Assembly (NCBI GenBank): GCA_012730095.1
Contig: JAAYBO010000146.1
Span: 1 to 37,168 of the forward strand
Direction of reading: 5' to 3'
DNA length: 37,168 nucleotides
From: Clostridiaceae bacterium
GTDB lineage: Bacteria; Bacillota; Clostridia; DSM-8532
Position numbers and translations under genes: made by a program. The notes beneath the pieces were generated by a model. The model saw only the letters and a program-made list of their open reading frames with translations. It did no database searches and was not told where the DNA came from. Of the stretch, positions 9,486 through 17,930 are shown piece after piece. Each line of letters starts with the position of its first letter. Position 1 is the stretch's first letter.

Positions 9486-11010
9486 TGATGAATACTTTAT
9501 TAGGGAAGGCTTAAGGACCATCATTGATTGGAACAAATATGGCTTTGAAATTTGCGGTGATACCGACAATGGAAAGGATGGCCTTGAAATGGTAAGGCAG
9601 CTTATGCCGGATCTGATTATTGTAGATATTAAAATGCCTGTTATGGATGGACTGCAAATGGTTGAAGAGCTGCGGAAACAGGGCTTCGGATGCAAGGTTG
9701 TAATATTGACGGCATATCCTGATTTCAGGTTTGCTCAAAAGTCAATTGAGCTGAATATTGATTCATATCTGCTAAAACCAATTGAACAGCAGGCATTAAT
9801 CGAAAAGATAACAAAAGTGCACAACTCAATTATAAATACTCAGGAAATGAAACAATATATGGATGAAAGCATTTCCCTATCAAAGGACAAGATCATAGAA
9901 CAAATAGTTATTGGGAACATACCCTGTGTTCGCCTTGAAAAATACAATATGGTGTACGGCTTTGACTTTCCATGGAGGAATTACACAGTAGGATTGATTG
10001 ATATAAGTACGAATTTGCCGGAAGAGATCAATCTCAGGAACAATATCATGAGCGAGGCTGAAAATTATATCTCAAAATATGGGTATGGATATGTTTTTTA
10101 TACTGATAAGTATATAGGCGTTTTATTAAAGAATATGGTCCAGGATTTGCTGCCGCGTATTCTAAAAGAAATCCAGCACAGTATATTCGATAAACTTAAA
10201 ATCAGTGTAACAATTTCACTTGGAGAGTCTGTGGGAACAATAGAGGATGTAAAGAAATCATATATTGTTGCATGTAAATTAATGGATAAAAAATTTTTAT
10301 ACGGTCACAACAAAATTATGATGGGTTTCACCAGGCATGGTTGTACGGATAAGAGCTGTTATTCCATTAATGATTTTAATCTTGCCGGTGTCCTTGATAA
10401 GCTTTATAATGCAGTAGATTTAAATTACCCTGTGCAAATAAATAATATTTTAGAGGAAGTGAAGAATTATTTTTTATTAAGCGAAGCGGATGAGGATACA
10501 ATTAAAATCAATTATACGGATATGCTCATTAGTATTGTTACTCGACTGTCGGTAAAGAACAAAACATTGGAATACCATGTTTGTGAAAAGAAGGAAATGA
10601 TAAGTCAGATATATAAAAAAACAAGCCTTTTGGATCTGCATGGTTATATCAAATACAAATTGATTTCATTGTCAGACGAGCTTTCGGGGTTAAGACCTGA
10701 AGATACCATAAAAAAAATGACAGATTACATTGAAAGGAACTATGACCTGGATATTAAGCTTGAAACTCTTGCATCTATTTTCAACTATAACAGCAATTAT
10801 CTTGGCAAACTCTTTAAATGCAATACAGGTCAAAGTTTCAACACATACCTCGATCATGTCAGAATTGAAAACGCAAAAGCACTGCTTCAAAGGGGGTTTA
10901 AGGTATATCAGGTAGTCGATAAGGTTGGCATCAGGGATATCGATTACTTCTATAAGAAATTCAAAAGATATACCGGAATGTCTCCTTCATGCTTCAGGTC
11001 CAAAGGATAA
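9448..11010 (+). CDS. Response regulator with AraC-type HTH, YesN-type
   Basis: Receiver KVLIIDDEYFIREGL, DLIIVDIKMPVMDG, LTAYPDFRFAQ, LLKPIE; C-terminal AraC HTH (FKCNTGQSFNTYLDHVRIENAKALL...VGIRDIDYFYKKFKRYTGMSPSCFR). Start may be GTG 9457. Confidence 0.92.
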   Translation: MSGVKKLKVLIIDDEYFIREGLRTIIDWNKYGFEICGDTDNGKDGLEMVRQLMPDLIIVDIKMPVMDGLQMVEELRKQGFGCKVVILTAYPDFRFAQKSIELNIDSYLLKPIEQQALIEKITKVHNSIINTQEMKQYMDESISLSKDKIIEQIVIGNIPCVRLEKYNMVYGFDFPWRNYTVGLIDISTNLPEEINLRNNIMSEAENYISKYGYGYVFYTDKYIGVLLKNMVQDLLPRILKEIQHSIFDKLKISVTISLGESVGTIEDVKKSYIVACKLMDKKFLYGHNKIMMGFTRHGCTDKSCYSINDFNLAGVLDKLYNAVDLNYPVQINNILEEVKNYFLLSEADEDTIKINYTDMLISIVTRLSVKNKTLEYHVCEKKEMISQIYKKTSLLDLHGYIKYKLISLSDELSGLRPEDTIKKMTDYIERNYDLDIKLETLASIFNYNSNYLGKLFKCNTGQSFNTYLDHVRIENAKALLQRGFKVYQVVDKVGIRDIDYFYKKFKRYTGMSPSCFRSKG

Positions 11011-11027
11011 ATAAATGTTACTTTTCT

Positions 11028-11095
11028 AAGCTGCATTCCGCTATAGTTACCTTATATTGTATAATAGTTCTTCTTATTTGGCTGGACAGCAGCTT
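11028..11095. repeat. Dispersed repeat, copy A, with terminal 7-bp inverted repeats AAGCTGC/GCAGCTT
   Basis: Core AGCTGCATTCCGCTATAGTTACCTTATATTGTATAATAGTTCTTCT is closely similar to the reverse complement of ~36973-37018, and shares the exact 16-mer TATTGTATAATAGTTC with 37049-37064. Confidence 0.5.
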
Positions 11096-11133
11096 GGAAT
11101 TAGCATTTCTGCCGCTTGTTCAGTGCTTTTTTC

Positions 11134-11161
11134 TTGCAAATTAGAAAGAAGTTGATATAAT
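11134..11161 (+). promoter_or_regulatory. Sigma-A-type promoter for the homocysteine operon
   Basis: TTGCAA-N16-TATAAT about 80 bp upstream of ATG 11240. Confidence 0.5.
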
Positions 11162-11239
11162 AAGAATAAGATTTTTGGGCCAGCGTCATTAGAACAGTTG
11201 ATGGCCGATGTCAGGACAATTAAAGCAGGAGAGATAGGA

Positions 11240-12394
11240 ATGGCAATAAAAACAATAGATGAAATAAATGAAAAAATAAGGGAAGGAAAAGCGGTCGTCG
11301 TAACTGCCGAAGAAATGATAGACATTGTCGAGCAGAAAGGCGCCAAAAAAGCGGCTCAAACAGTTGATGTGGTTACGACAGGCACTTTCAGCCCGATGTG
11401 TTCCTCCGGTATGTTTATAAACTTTGGGCATTCTGCTCCTCCAATCCGGATGACAAAAGTATGGTTAAATGATGTTTCAGCCTATGCTGGTATTGCCGCG
11501 GTCGACGCATATATAGGAGCTACGGAGCTTTCCGAAAGCCAGGGGATGGCTTACGGCGGCGCTCATGTCATTGAAGACTTTATCGGCGGCAAGGACATCC
11601 GCCTTTACGCGGAAAGCCCTGGTACCGACTGTTATCCCAGAAAGACGATAACCACGACAATAAATAAAAATAATGTAAACCAGGCTTATATGTTCAACCC
11701 AAGGAACTGTTATCAGAATTATCCGGCGGCAACGAATTCTTCAGACAAGACCATATATACATATATGGGTACGCTGCTGCCGCAGTTTGGAAATGTAACG
11801 TACTGCACGTCAGGGCAGTTAAGCCCCTTGCTGAATGATCCCGAATACCGGACAATCGGTATCGGAACACGTGTATTTTTAGGCGGGGCTCAGGGATATG
11901 TAGCATTTGAAGGCACACAGCACGACCCCGGCCAGGAACGCATGACGAATGGAACCCCTGCTAATTTGGCAGGGACGCTTGCACTAATCGGGGACGTAAA
12001 AAAAATGACGACGAAATATATAAGGGCGGCGACATATGAAAAATACGGAGTCAGTTTGTTTGTTGGTATTGGTATTCCAATTCCGATACTTGATGAAGAT
12101 ATGGCGATAAAAACTTCGATATCGGATAAGGATATTTATACTAAAATTGTTGATAAAAGCGGTAGGACAGATTTTTCTCAGCGGGTTTCGTATCAGGAGC
12201 TTAGAAGCGGATTCGTTGAGATAAACGGCAGGACGGTTCCCACTGCACCTTTATCCAGCATGAAGATTGCCAGGGAAATTGCCTCTGAGTTAAAAACCCT
12301 TATTAAACAGGGAGAGTTTTTTCTGACAGAACCTGTGGAGCTGCTTCCCAGGCATGATAAACGTCTAAATAAATTGGATATAAGGGGGGATTAA
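11240..12394 (+). CDS. Homocysteine biosynthesis protein (COG1900 / DUF39 HcyBio family)
   Basis: VVTTGTFSPMCSSGMFINFGHSAPPIRM, AYGGAHVIEDFIGGKDIRLYAESPGTDCYPRK, NPRNCYQNYPAATNSS, GTRVFLGGAQGYVAFEGTQH. Start moved to ATG 11240 after aggagagatagga. Confidence 0.9.
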   Translation: MAIKTIDEINEKIREGKAVVVTAEEMIDIVEQKGAKKAAQTVDVVTTGTFSPMCSSGMFINFGHSAPPIRMTKVWLNDVSAYAGIAAVDAYIGATELSESQGMAYGGAHVIEDFIGGKDIRLYAESPGTDCYPRKTITTTINKNNVNQAYMFNPRNCYQNYPAATNSSDKTIYTYMGTLLPQFGNVTYCTSGQLSPLLNDPEYRTIGIGTRVFLGGAQGYVAFEGTQHDPGQERMTNGTPANLAGTLALIGDVKKMTTKYIRAATYEKYGVSLFVGIGIPIPILDEDMAIKTSISDKDIYTKIVDKSGRTDFSQRVSYQELRSGFVEINGRTVPTAPLSSMKIAREIASELKTLIKQGEFFLTEPVELLPRHDKRLNKLDIRGD

Positions 12395-12395
12395 C

Positions 12396-12818
12396 ATGAA
12401 AACGATTAAGGTAAGTCTTACGTTTCCTCCCGCAAAAGTAACATTTCCTCTAATGACAATGTTAGTACGGCAATATCAGTTGGAAGTAAATATACTTCAT
12501 GCGGATATCAGGTTGAACAAAACCGGAAAGCTAATAGTTGAGATGACCGGAAAGAAGGAAAATATCGATGAAGCCCTAACATTCATTGAAGAGCATGGTA
12601 TTTTATATCATATCTTTAATGGGATGCTTACATGGCAGGAGGATAAATGCGTCCATTGCGGAGCCTGTACATCTGTTTGTCCGTCAAGAGCCCTTACTAT
12701 AAAGGCGCCTGATTATATTCTTAATTTCGATAAGGAGAAATGTCTTGTATGCGGATTGTGTGTAAAGGCTTGCCCGCTTGGAATTATGCGTCTTGCTCAG
12801 GCAGACAATGATGAATAA
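12396..12818 (+). CDS. NIL-domain 4Fe-4S ferredoxin (partner of COG1900 protein)
   Basis: N-terminal NIL domain (VSLTFPPAKVTFPLMTMLVRQYQLEVNILHADI...GKLIVEMTG) plus CVHCGACTSVCPSRAL and CLVCGLCVKACPLGIM. Confidence 0.92.
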   Translation: MKTIKVSLTFPPAKVTFPLMTMLVRQYQLEVNILHADIRLNKTGKLIVEMTGKKENIDEALTFIEEHGILYHIFNGMLTWQEDKCVHCGACTSVCPSRALTIKAPDYILNFDKEKCLVCGLCVKACPLGIMRLAQADNDE

Positions 12819-12861
12819 ATTTTTTCCTATTGCAGGAAGGCGGAATAAAGCAGGTTAGAGT

Positions 12862-13593
12862 ATGAATCCGAAGGAAAATGTGAAGCATTACAGAAGAATT
12901 TTCAACGGAGATGGTTTGGTTTACTTTAATTGTAAGGTAAAGCAATCAGATTTATGTATCGGAGCCGAATATAATTTAAAAAAACAGGCGGAAGAAAGCA
13001 TTAAAAAATACCGGCAGCAGGTGGAAGAGTATATCCGTAAGCAGCCGGTTTTTTTACATAGTCTTGAGCCTGTAAAACCTCTTCCCGGAGCTCCTGAAAT
13101 TATCAACCATATGTGCAGGGCATCCGCGGCGTGCGGCGTCGGCCCTATGGCCGCAATTGCCGGAGCTGTTAGTTTTTATGTTGCAATGGATCTTATTTGT
13201 TATACCAACGAACTGGTGGTTGAAAACGGGGGGGATATATATATTGTCGGAAAAAGAGAACGGGTTGTGGGTATCTACGCCGGCCAGTCGGCTTTAACCG
13301 GTAAGATTGGTGTGAAAATATCTCCCGATACCCTTCCTGTCAGTATTTGCACATCTTCCGGAACTGTTGGGCATTCATTAAGTTTTGGCTCGGCCGATGC
13401 CGCAGTTGTTCTGTCGAAAGATGCCTGTCTCGCGGATGCTGCCGCAACAGCAGCGGGGAATATGATCCGCAGTCGTAACGATGTAGAAAAAACTTTGAAT
13501 AAGTTAAAAATGATCCCGGGTATTACAGGGATTCTTATAATTATCGGCGAGGATGTTGGAGTTTGGGGAAATATTGAACTGGTAAGCCTTTAA
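12862..13593 (+). CDS. UPF0280 family protein (COG2122)
   Basis: FNCKVKQSDLCIGAEYNL, ACGVGPMAAIAGAVSFYVA, VENGGDIYIVG, PVSICTSSGTVGHSLSFGSADAAVVL. Confidence 0.88.
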   Translation: MNPKENVKHYRRIFNGDGLVYFNCKVKQSDLCIGAEYNLKKQAEESIKKYRQQVEEYIRKQPVFLHSLEPVKPLPGAPEIINHMCRASAACGVGPMAAIAGAVSFYVAMDLICYTNELVVENGGDIYIVGKRERVVGIYAGQSALTGKIGVKISPDTLPVSICTSSGTVGHSLSFGSADAAVVLSKDACLADAAATAAGNMIRSRNDVEKTLNKLKMIPGITGILIIIGEDVGVWGNIELVSL

Positions 13594-13611
13594 CCGGAAG
13601 AAGGGATATTA

Positions 13612-14277
13612 TTGAACCAGGCGGGTATATTAATTCAGGTTTTTTGCGTAGTTTTAGCAACAGCAATACTTGTTTATCTTTACGTAAACGGCAGAAGGTC
13701 AAGAGCAACATACAGCTATATGTTGTGCATTGGTTTATTGTTCTTGTGGCATATGGCTGAGATTTTTTTGTTAATGTCCGAAAACGATGCTCAGGTGATA
13801 CTGGCTCTAAAGATTAAATTCCTGCCTGTTGTATACATAGGTGTATCGTGGCTGTATTTTTGTTTAAGCAGTACACATTCGAAGCTGGTTGAGAATAAGT
13901 TTTTTATAACGCTTATAGTGTTTTTCCCTGCGGCATGCTATTTCTTTTTACTTACAAATGAATGGCACAATCTGTTCTTTACAGCATGGGATTACAGAAT
14001 CACTACTAACGGCCCGGTTTTTTGGATTCATACGGTTGAATCTTATTTATGTATTTTTATTGGAACCGTCTATTTCTTTATATATTATTTAAAAAGAAAA
14101 ATAGGTGCAAGTTTTAAGAGAATTATGTGGCTTGTCAGCGCTGTTATGTTGCCTATGACTGCAAGTTTACTGATGGTTTCCGGAGTGATACCAAACTGTG
14201 GGATAGATATTACGCCTCAGGTTTTACTGCTGACGCTTATTTTGTTTGGACTTAAGTCTATTACAGGGGTTTTTTGA
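13612..14277 (+). CDS. Histidine-kinase N-terminal 7TM-type membrane sensor module (stand-alone)
   Basis: Six to seven hydrophobic segments; no kinase domain; immediately precedes the histidine kinase ORF. TTG start. Confidence 0.75.
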   Translation: MNQAGILIQVFCVVLATAILVYLYVNGRRSRATYSYMLCIGLLFLWHMAEIFLLMSENDAQVILALKIKFLPVVYIGVSWLYFCLSSTHSKLVENKFFITLIVFFPAACYFFLLTNEWHNLFFTAWDYRITTNGPVFWIHTVESYLCIFIGTVYFFIYYLKRKIGASFKRIMWLVSAVMLPMTASLLMVSGVIPNCGIDITPQVLLLTLILFGLKSITGVF

Positions 14278-15362
14278 ATCTAATACCGGTCGCTGCAAGG
14301 CATTTCATTCTAAATATGTCGGACGGAATAATAATTATTGATGACGAAAACCTTGTTGTAGGCGTAAACGAATCGGCTAATAAGCTTTTTCCGGGGTTAT
14401 CACTGAAAATATACGATTCGGTTCGAAAGCTTTCAGCTTATATAAGGCAGAATACTCACGAAGAATGTGCAAATAAGCTTGCTGATATGCTTGAAGGAAT
14501 AAAAACCTCCGATAAGAAAAAAGGGAATTTGACGATTGCCGGCAAGAGCGTAAATATGGAGATCAGGAGTTTAACAGGTCCGAATCAGATATCCGCGGGA
14601 AAAATGATAATTGTTGAAGATCGGACGGAAGAACAGCAGCTTTTGGATGAAATCAAAAACAAAAACGAATTGCTTGTAAGAGCAAATGAAAGGCTTACGC
14701 AGTCTAATTGCAAACTTGTGGAAGCGAATAAGCGTCTTGAAAAATTTACGGAAACTATTGAAGAATTGGCAATTTCAAGAGAGAGAAACCGGGTGGGTCG
14801 GGAAGTGCATGATACGATAGGCCATACCCTTACATTATTAATAGCGCTTGTCGAGAATGCAAATTCAAAATTGAATTCTAACCGAAATAAAGCCGCGGAA
14901 ATTCTGGATGAATGCATAGAGTTGTCACGTAAGGCTCTGAATGATATTAGAATGAGTTTAAATGGGACATGTGAGGAAACCTTTAAAAGAACAAACCTTG
15001 AAGAATGGATGAATTACCTTGTGAAAACAAACTCAGCCTCAGGGGTAAATGTTGAGTTTCTACTAAGTGAAGATATTCCCGCCCTTGATTCCTCAAGGAT
15101 AATGGTTATATATAGGATATGCCAGGAATCTATAACTAACGCAATACGTCATGGCCAGGCAAAAAAAGTTAGCATAATTATAAAAAATCAAAAAAATGCA
15201 ATAAGGCTGTATATATTTAATGATGGAAAAGGGTGCACCGAAATAAAAAAAGGTTACGGCCTTACAGGTATGGAGGAAAGGGTTAATAAACTTGGGGGCA
15301 GTATTTCATTTGGTTCAGATGGAGAAAAAGGCTTTAATATTATCGCTGAAATACCCATTTAG
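14274..15362 (+). CDS. PAS plus HisKA_3/HATPase sensor histidine kinase (NarX/DesK-like)
   Basis: PAS-like GIIIIDDENLVVGVNESANKLF; ERNRVGREVHDTIGHTLTLLIALVENA (HisKA_3); RICQESITNAIRHGQAKKV, GKGCTEIKKGYGLTGMEERV (HATPase). TTG start overlaps the upstream stop (TTGA). Confidence 0.88.
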   Translation: MNLIPVAARHFILNMSDGIIIIDDENLVVGVNESANKLFPGLSLKIYDSVRKLSAYIRQNTHEECANKLADMLEGIKTSDKKKGNLTIAGKSVNMEIRSLTGPNQISAGKMIIVEDRTEEQQLLDEIKNKNELLVRANERLTQSNCKLVEANKRLEKFTETIEELAISRERNRVGREVHDTIGHTLTLLIALVENANSKLNSNRNKAAEILDECIELSRKALNDIRMSLNGTCEETFKRTNLEEWMNYLVKTNSASGVNVEFLLSEDIPALDSSRIMVIYRICQESITNAIRHGQAKKVSIIIKNQKNAIRLYIFNDGKGCTEIKKGYGLTGMEERVNKLGGSISFGSDGEKGFNIIAEIPI

Positions 15363-15419
15363 CATGTTTGTTTAGCTGTGTATTTCACCTTTACCGGATA
15401 TTGAAAGGAGTTTATTTTA

Positions 15420-16064
15420 TTGAAAAATGGTATGATTCGTGTAGTTATTGCCGATGACAGCCTTGTTTTCAGAGAAGCAATAGCAAGCCTTCTTTCACAG
15501 GATCCTGAAATTTTAATTGTTGCAAATGCATCTAACGGAAGAGAGGCTTATACCAAATGCAAAGAATATAACCCGGATATAGTATTAATGGATGTACGCA
15601 TGCCGGTATGCGACGGTATTGAAGGGACCAAGCTGATAAAAGACAGTTTTCCGGAAATAAAAGTAATAATGTTCACAACCTTTGAAGACAAGGATTATAT
15701 TACCGAAGCGATAAGGTACGGCGCAGAAGGTTATGTTTTTAAAGATTCAGGTCAGGACCATATCCGAACTGTTATTAAAAGTGTAAAAAAAGGCTATCCG
15801 GTTTTTCATCAAAAAGCGTTGAATACTATGCTTGAGTCAATTCCGGAAACAACTGCCGAAAAAGTGGATATTGATTTAAATCCTGCGGAAAGCAAAATAT
15901 TATCCTATATTGTGGAAGGGAAAAGCAATAAGGAGATTGGTATTCTTTTAATGCTTAGCGAAGGAAGAATACGCAATATAGTAAGCGATCTTTTTGAAAA
16001 AACAGGCACGTCCGATCGCACTCAACTGGCTGTTTTTGCAGTAAGAAACGATCTTGTGGATTAA
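15420..16064 (+). CDS. NarL/LuxR-family response regulator
   Basis: Receiver RVVIADDSLVFREAI, DIVLMDVRMPVCDG, MFTTFEDKDY, VFKDSG; LuxR-type HTH LNPAESKILSYIVEGKSNKEIGILLMLSEGRIRNIVSDLFEKTG. Confidence 0.92.
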   Translation: MKNGMIRVVIADDSLVFREAIASLLSQDPEILIVANASNGREAYTKCKEYNPDIVLMDVRMPVCDGIEGTKLIKDSFPEIKVIMFTTFEDKDYITEAIRYGAEGYVFKDSGQDHIRTVIKSVKKGYPVFHQKALNTMLESIPETTAEKVDIDLNPAESKILSYIVEGKSNKEIGILLMLSEGRIRNIVSDLFEKTGTSDRTQLAVFAVRNDLVD

Positions 16065-16117
16065 TCTGCGGGTTCCCGTATTTCGGCATCCTGTTGACTT
16101 AGTGCTTATTGAATTAT

Positions 16118-16171
16118 AGAAAAAGAAAAAAAGGTCAAACTGTGGGGGGCAAAAATAAGTACAGTTTAACC
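16118..16171 (-). terminator. Rho-independent terminator on the minus strand (downstream of the DUF4046-like gene)
   Basis: Minus strand: GGTTAAACTGT-N17-ACAGTTTGACC followed by TTTTTTTCTTTTTC; 11-bp stem with one G-U. Confidence 0.65.
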
Positions 16172-16236
16172 TGTTTCTATAAAGACTAATCATTATATTA
16201 TTACATTTTTATTTAAATGGAAAGTACCTGTTCCTC

Positions 16237-16259
16237 ACTTTATTGTATACCAATAAAGT
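16237..16259. repeat. Perfect 9-bp inverted repeat ACTTTATTG-TATAC-CAATAAAGT
   Basis: Read directly; 15 bp beyond the stop of the minus-strand gene. Confidence 0.6.
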
Positions 16260-16274
16260 AAAACGAGTTGACAA

Positions 16275-17663
16275 TTAAGCCCCGCCGCGATATCTGCTTA
16301 TCAAAGCCTGGTGCTGCAAGCTGTTTTTTTTGTATTTTATCACCAGGGGGATAATTTCAGATTTCTTAAGATATCTGTTTCGAATGGTTAAGTGATTTTC
16401 CAGATTATTTTCCTGGACAAGCTTCATTATCGTCTTATGATCAACATGATGCGTGTCCATTACTTCCTGTATGGTTATGTAGTTGTTAATCGGCCTCGGA
16501 ATTAATGGATCGCCCCCAAATTCCCTTTTGCATGTGAGAGAAATAGTAGTCGGGTTGCTTCCCAGTTTTTCAGCAATTTCGACATATGTATGCCTTTTTT
16601 TTCTTAATTCCCATATCTCTTCGGGATTCAGAGCGGCATGATCCTCTCTTGCAGTTTTATATATATAGCCGAACTGATTGATAAGGTCCCTTATGGTTAC
16701 ATTTCTTTTTTGTGCATGTCTTTTAAGGAAAGAATACGCGCTGTGGTTAGCATGAAGATTGTAAATAAATTTACCTGTTGATACCTGCTTAAGACGATTG
16801 AGTATTAAAGAGTCTTCAAGCTGTTCTTTCTGCATTTTGATTTCAGTTTTCAAAAAATTTAAGTTTTGGCTGTTGCCTATTGTTTTATAAAGGTAAAACT
16901 CTTTTGCTTTAAGCGGGTTACCGTCAAAAGCCGCTAATAGCATGCTAATAAGGCCAAGCTGTCTGAAACTTGAGCAGTTAAGCAGCAGAATTTGCTCGCG
17001 TGTCAGTTGGTTTTCATTAAATGTTTTGTCCATAAGCCTGTATGCATTATCAAGAACTTCCTGCCGCAAGTTTGTTTTCCATTTTGTCTTGTAGCGAAAA
17101 TCGGAAGGATGGAACCGTCCGGGATACACAAAATTAAAAAGCTTGTAAACAGACCAGTCAAAACGGGATAATACGTTATAAATATTATATTTCAGCAGCC
17201 GTTTTTTCCAATCATATTTTGGAATTAAGTCAACACGGCGGATACCCTCTTTAAGAATCATATGCTGAACAGCTTCAATAACATATTCGTCGTTATCCCA
17301 AATACCATGGCTGCTCCACATCCATTCAGTCAGCTGACGTTTTTTGAATTCTTTTGGATATGCGTTTTTTAAAACACTTAGTATATCATTTTTAAATACC
17401 GTTTGGATCATACCCGACAGACGGTTCTTCACAAGCATTTCCTTGATCTGTTTCAGATTATAAGATGGAAGGTCCAAGCAAGAAGTATTTTCGAGTTCCT
17501 CTAAACAATACCTTGTAATAATTTGAGAATTAGGGCGGATACCATCCATATCTTTTTCGTTTTGCCAAAAATTCCTTCTGAAAAACCGGCCTGTTTCAAT
17601 TACATCTTTATATTCGGCCAAAGCTTTCAACTGCTCGCGGCTTAGGTCAAAGAGCTTTTTCAT
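16275..17663 (-). CDS. DUF4046-like protein with C-terminal HTH-like region
   Basis: Repeated modules with (L)xxAYPxxFxxxxx / VYPGRFHPSDF spacing and W-x-n elements; C-term YVEIAEKLGSNPTTISLTCKREFGG and ITIQEVMDTHHVDHKTIMKLV are HTH-like. Start set to ATG 17663 preceded by agaggt on the minus strand. Confidence 0.6.
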   Translation of the reverse strand: MKKLFDLSREQLKALAEYKDVIETGRFFRRNFWQNEKDMDGIRPNSQIITRYCLEELENTSCLDLPSYNLKQIKEMLVKNRLSGMIQTVFKNDILSVLKNAYPKEFKKRQLTEWMWSSHGIWDNDEYVIEAVQHMILKEGIRRVDLIPKYDWKKRLLKYNIYNVLSRFDWSVYKLFNFVYPGRFHPSDFRYKTKWKTNLRQEVLDNAYRLMDKTFNENQLTREQILLLNCSSFRQLGLISMLLAAFDGNPLKAKEFYLYKTIGNSQNLNFLKTEIKMQKEQLEDSLILNRLKQVSTGKFIYNLHANHSAYSFLKRHAQKRNVTIRDLINQFGYIYKTAREDHAALNPEEIWELRKKRHTYVEIAEKLGSNPTTISLTCKREFGGDPLIPRPINNYITIQEVMDTHHVDHKTIMKLVQENNLENHLTIRNRYLKKSEIIPLVIKYKKNSLQHQALISRYRGGA

Positions 17664-17787
17664 TATAATACCTCTGAAATTGAAAACGTAGTATTTTTGT
17701 TCCGTTTGGTTCGACCAAAATCGCATATCGTTAGCTTCACTATCTATAATTATTGGGCTGGGGATATCTACGGGAATTTGAAATACT

Positions 17788-17816
17788 TTGCAAACAGAAC
17801 AATAGTATTATATAAT
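17788..17816 (+). promoter_or_regulatory. Sigma-A promoter upstream of orphan gene and birA
   Basis: TTGCAA-N17-TATAAT. Confidence 0.65.
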
Positions 17817-17864
17817 ATTTTAGAAGATTCGCGCAAGATTCGATATGCTTTTTATTCTTATTGT

Positions 17865-17930
17865 CCGGTTCTTGAGCCGGGAATCCCGGCCGCATAACCG
17901 AAAGGTTATTGTTAAATGCACAGTCGCGGT
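17865..17930 (+). other. Hairpin-rich 5' leader (candidate structured RNA, class unassigned)
   Basis: GCCGGG-AAT-CCCGGC (17876-17890), overlapping alternative CCGG-N8-CCGG (17865-17880), ATAACC-GAAA-GGTTAT GNRA-tetraloop hairpin (17894-17909), and CCGC (17890-17893) / GCGG (17926-17929) enclosing it. Confidence 0.45.
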
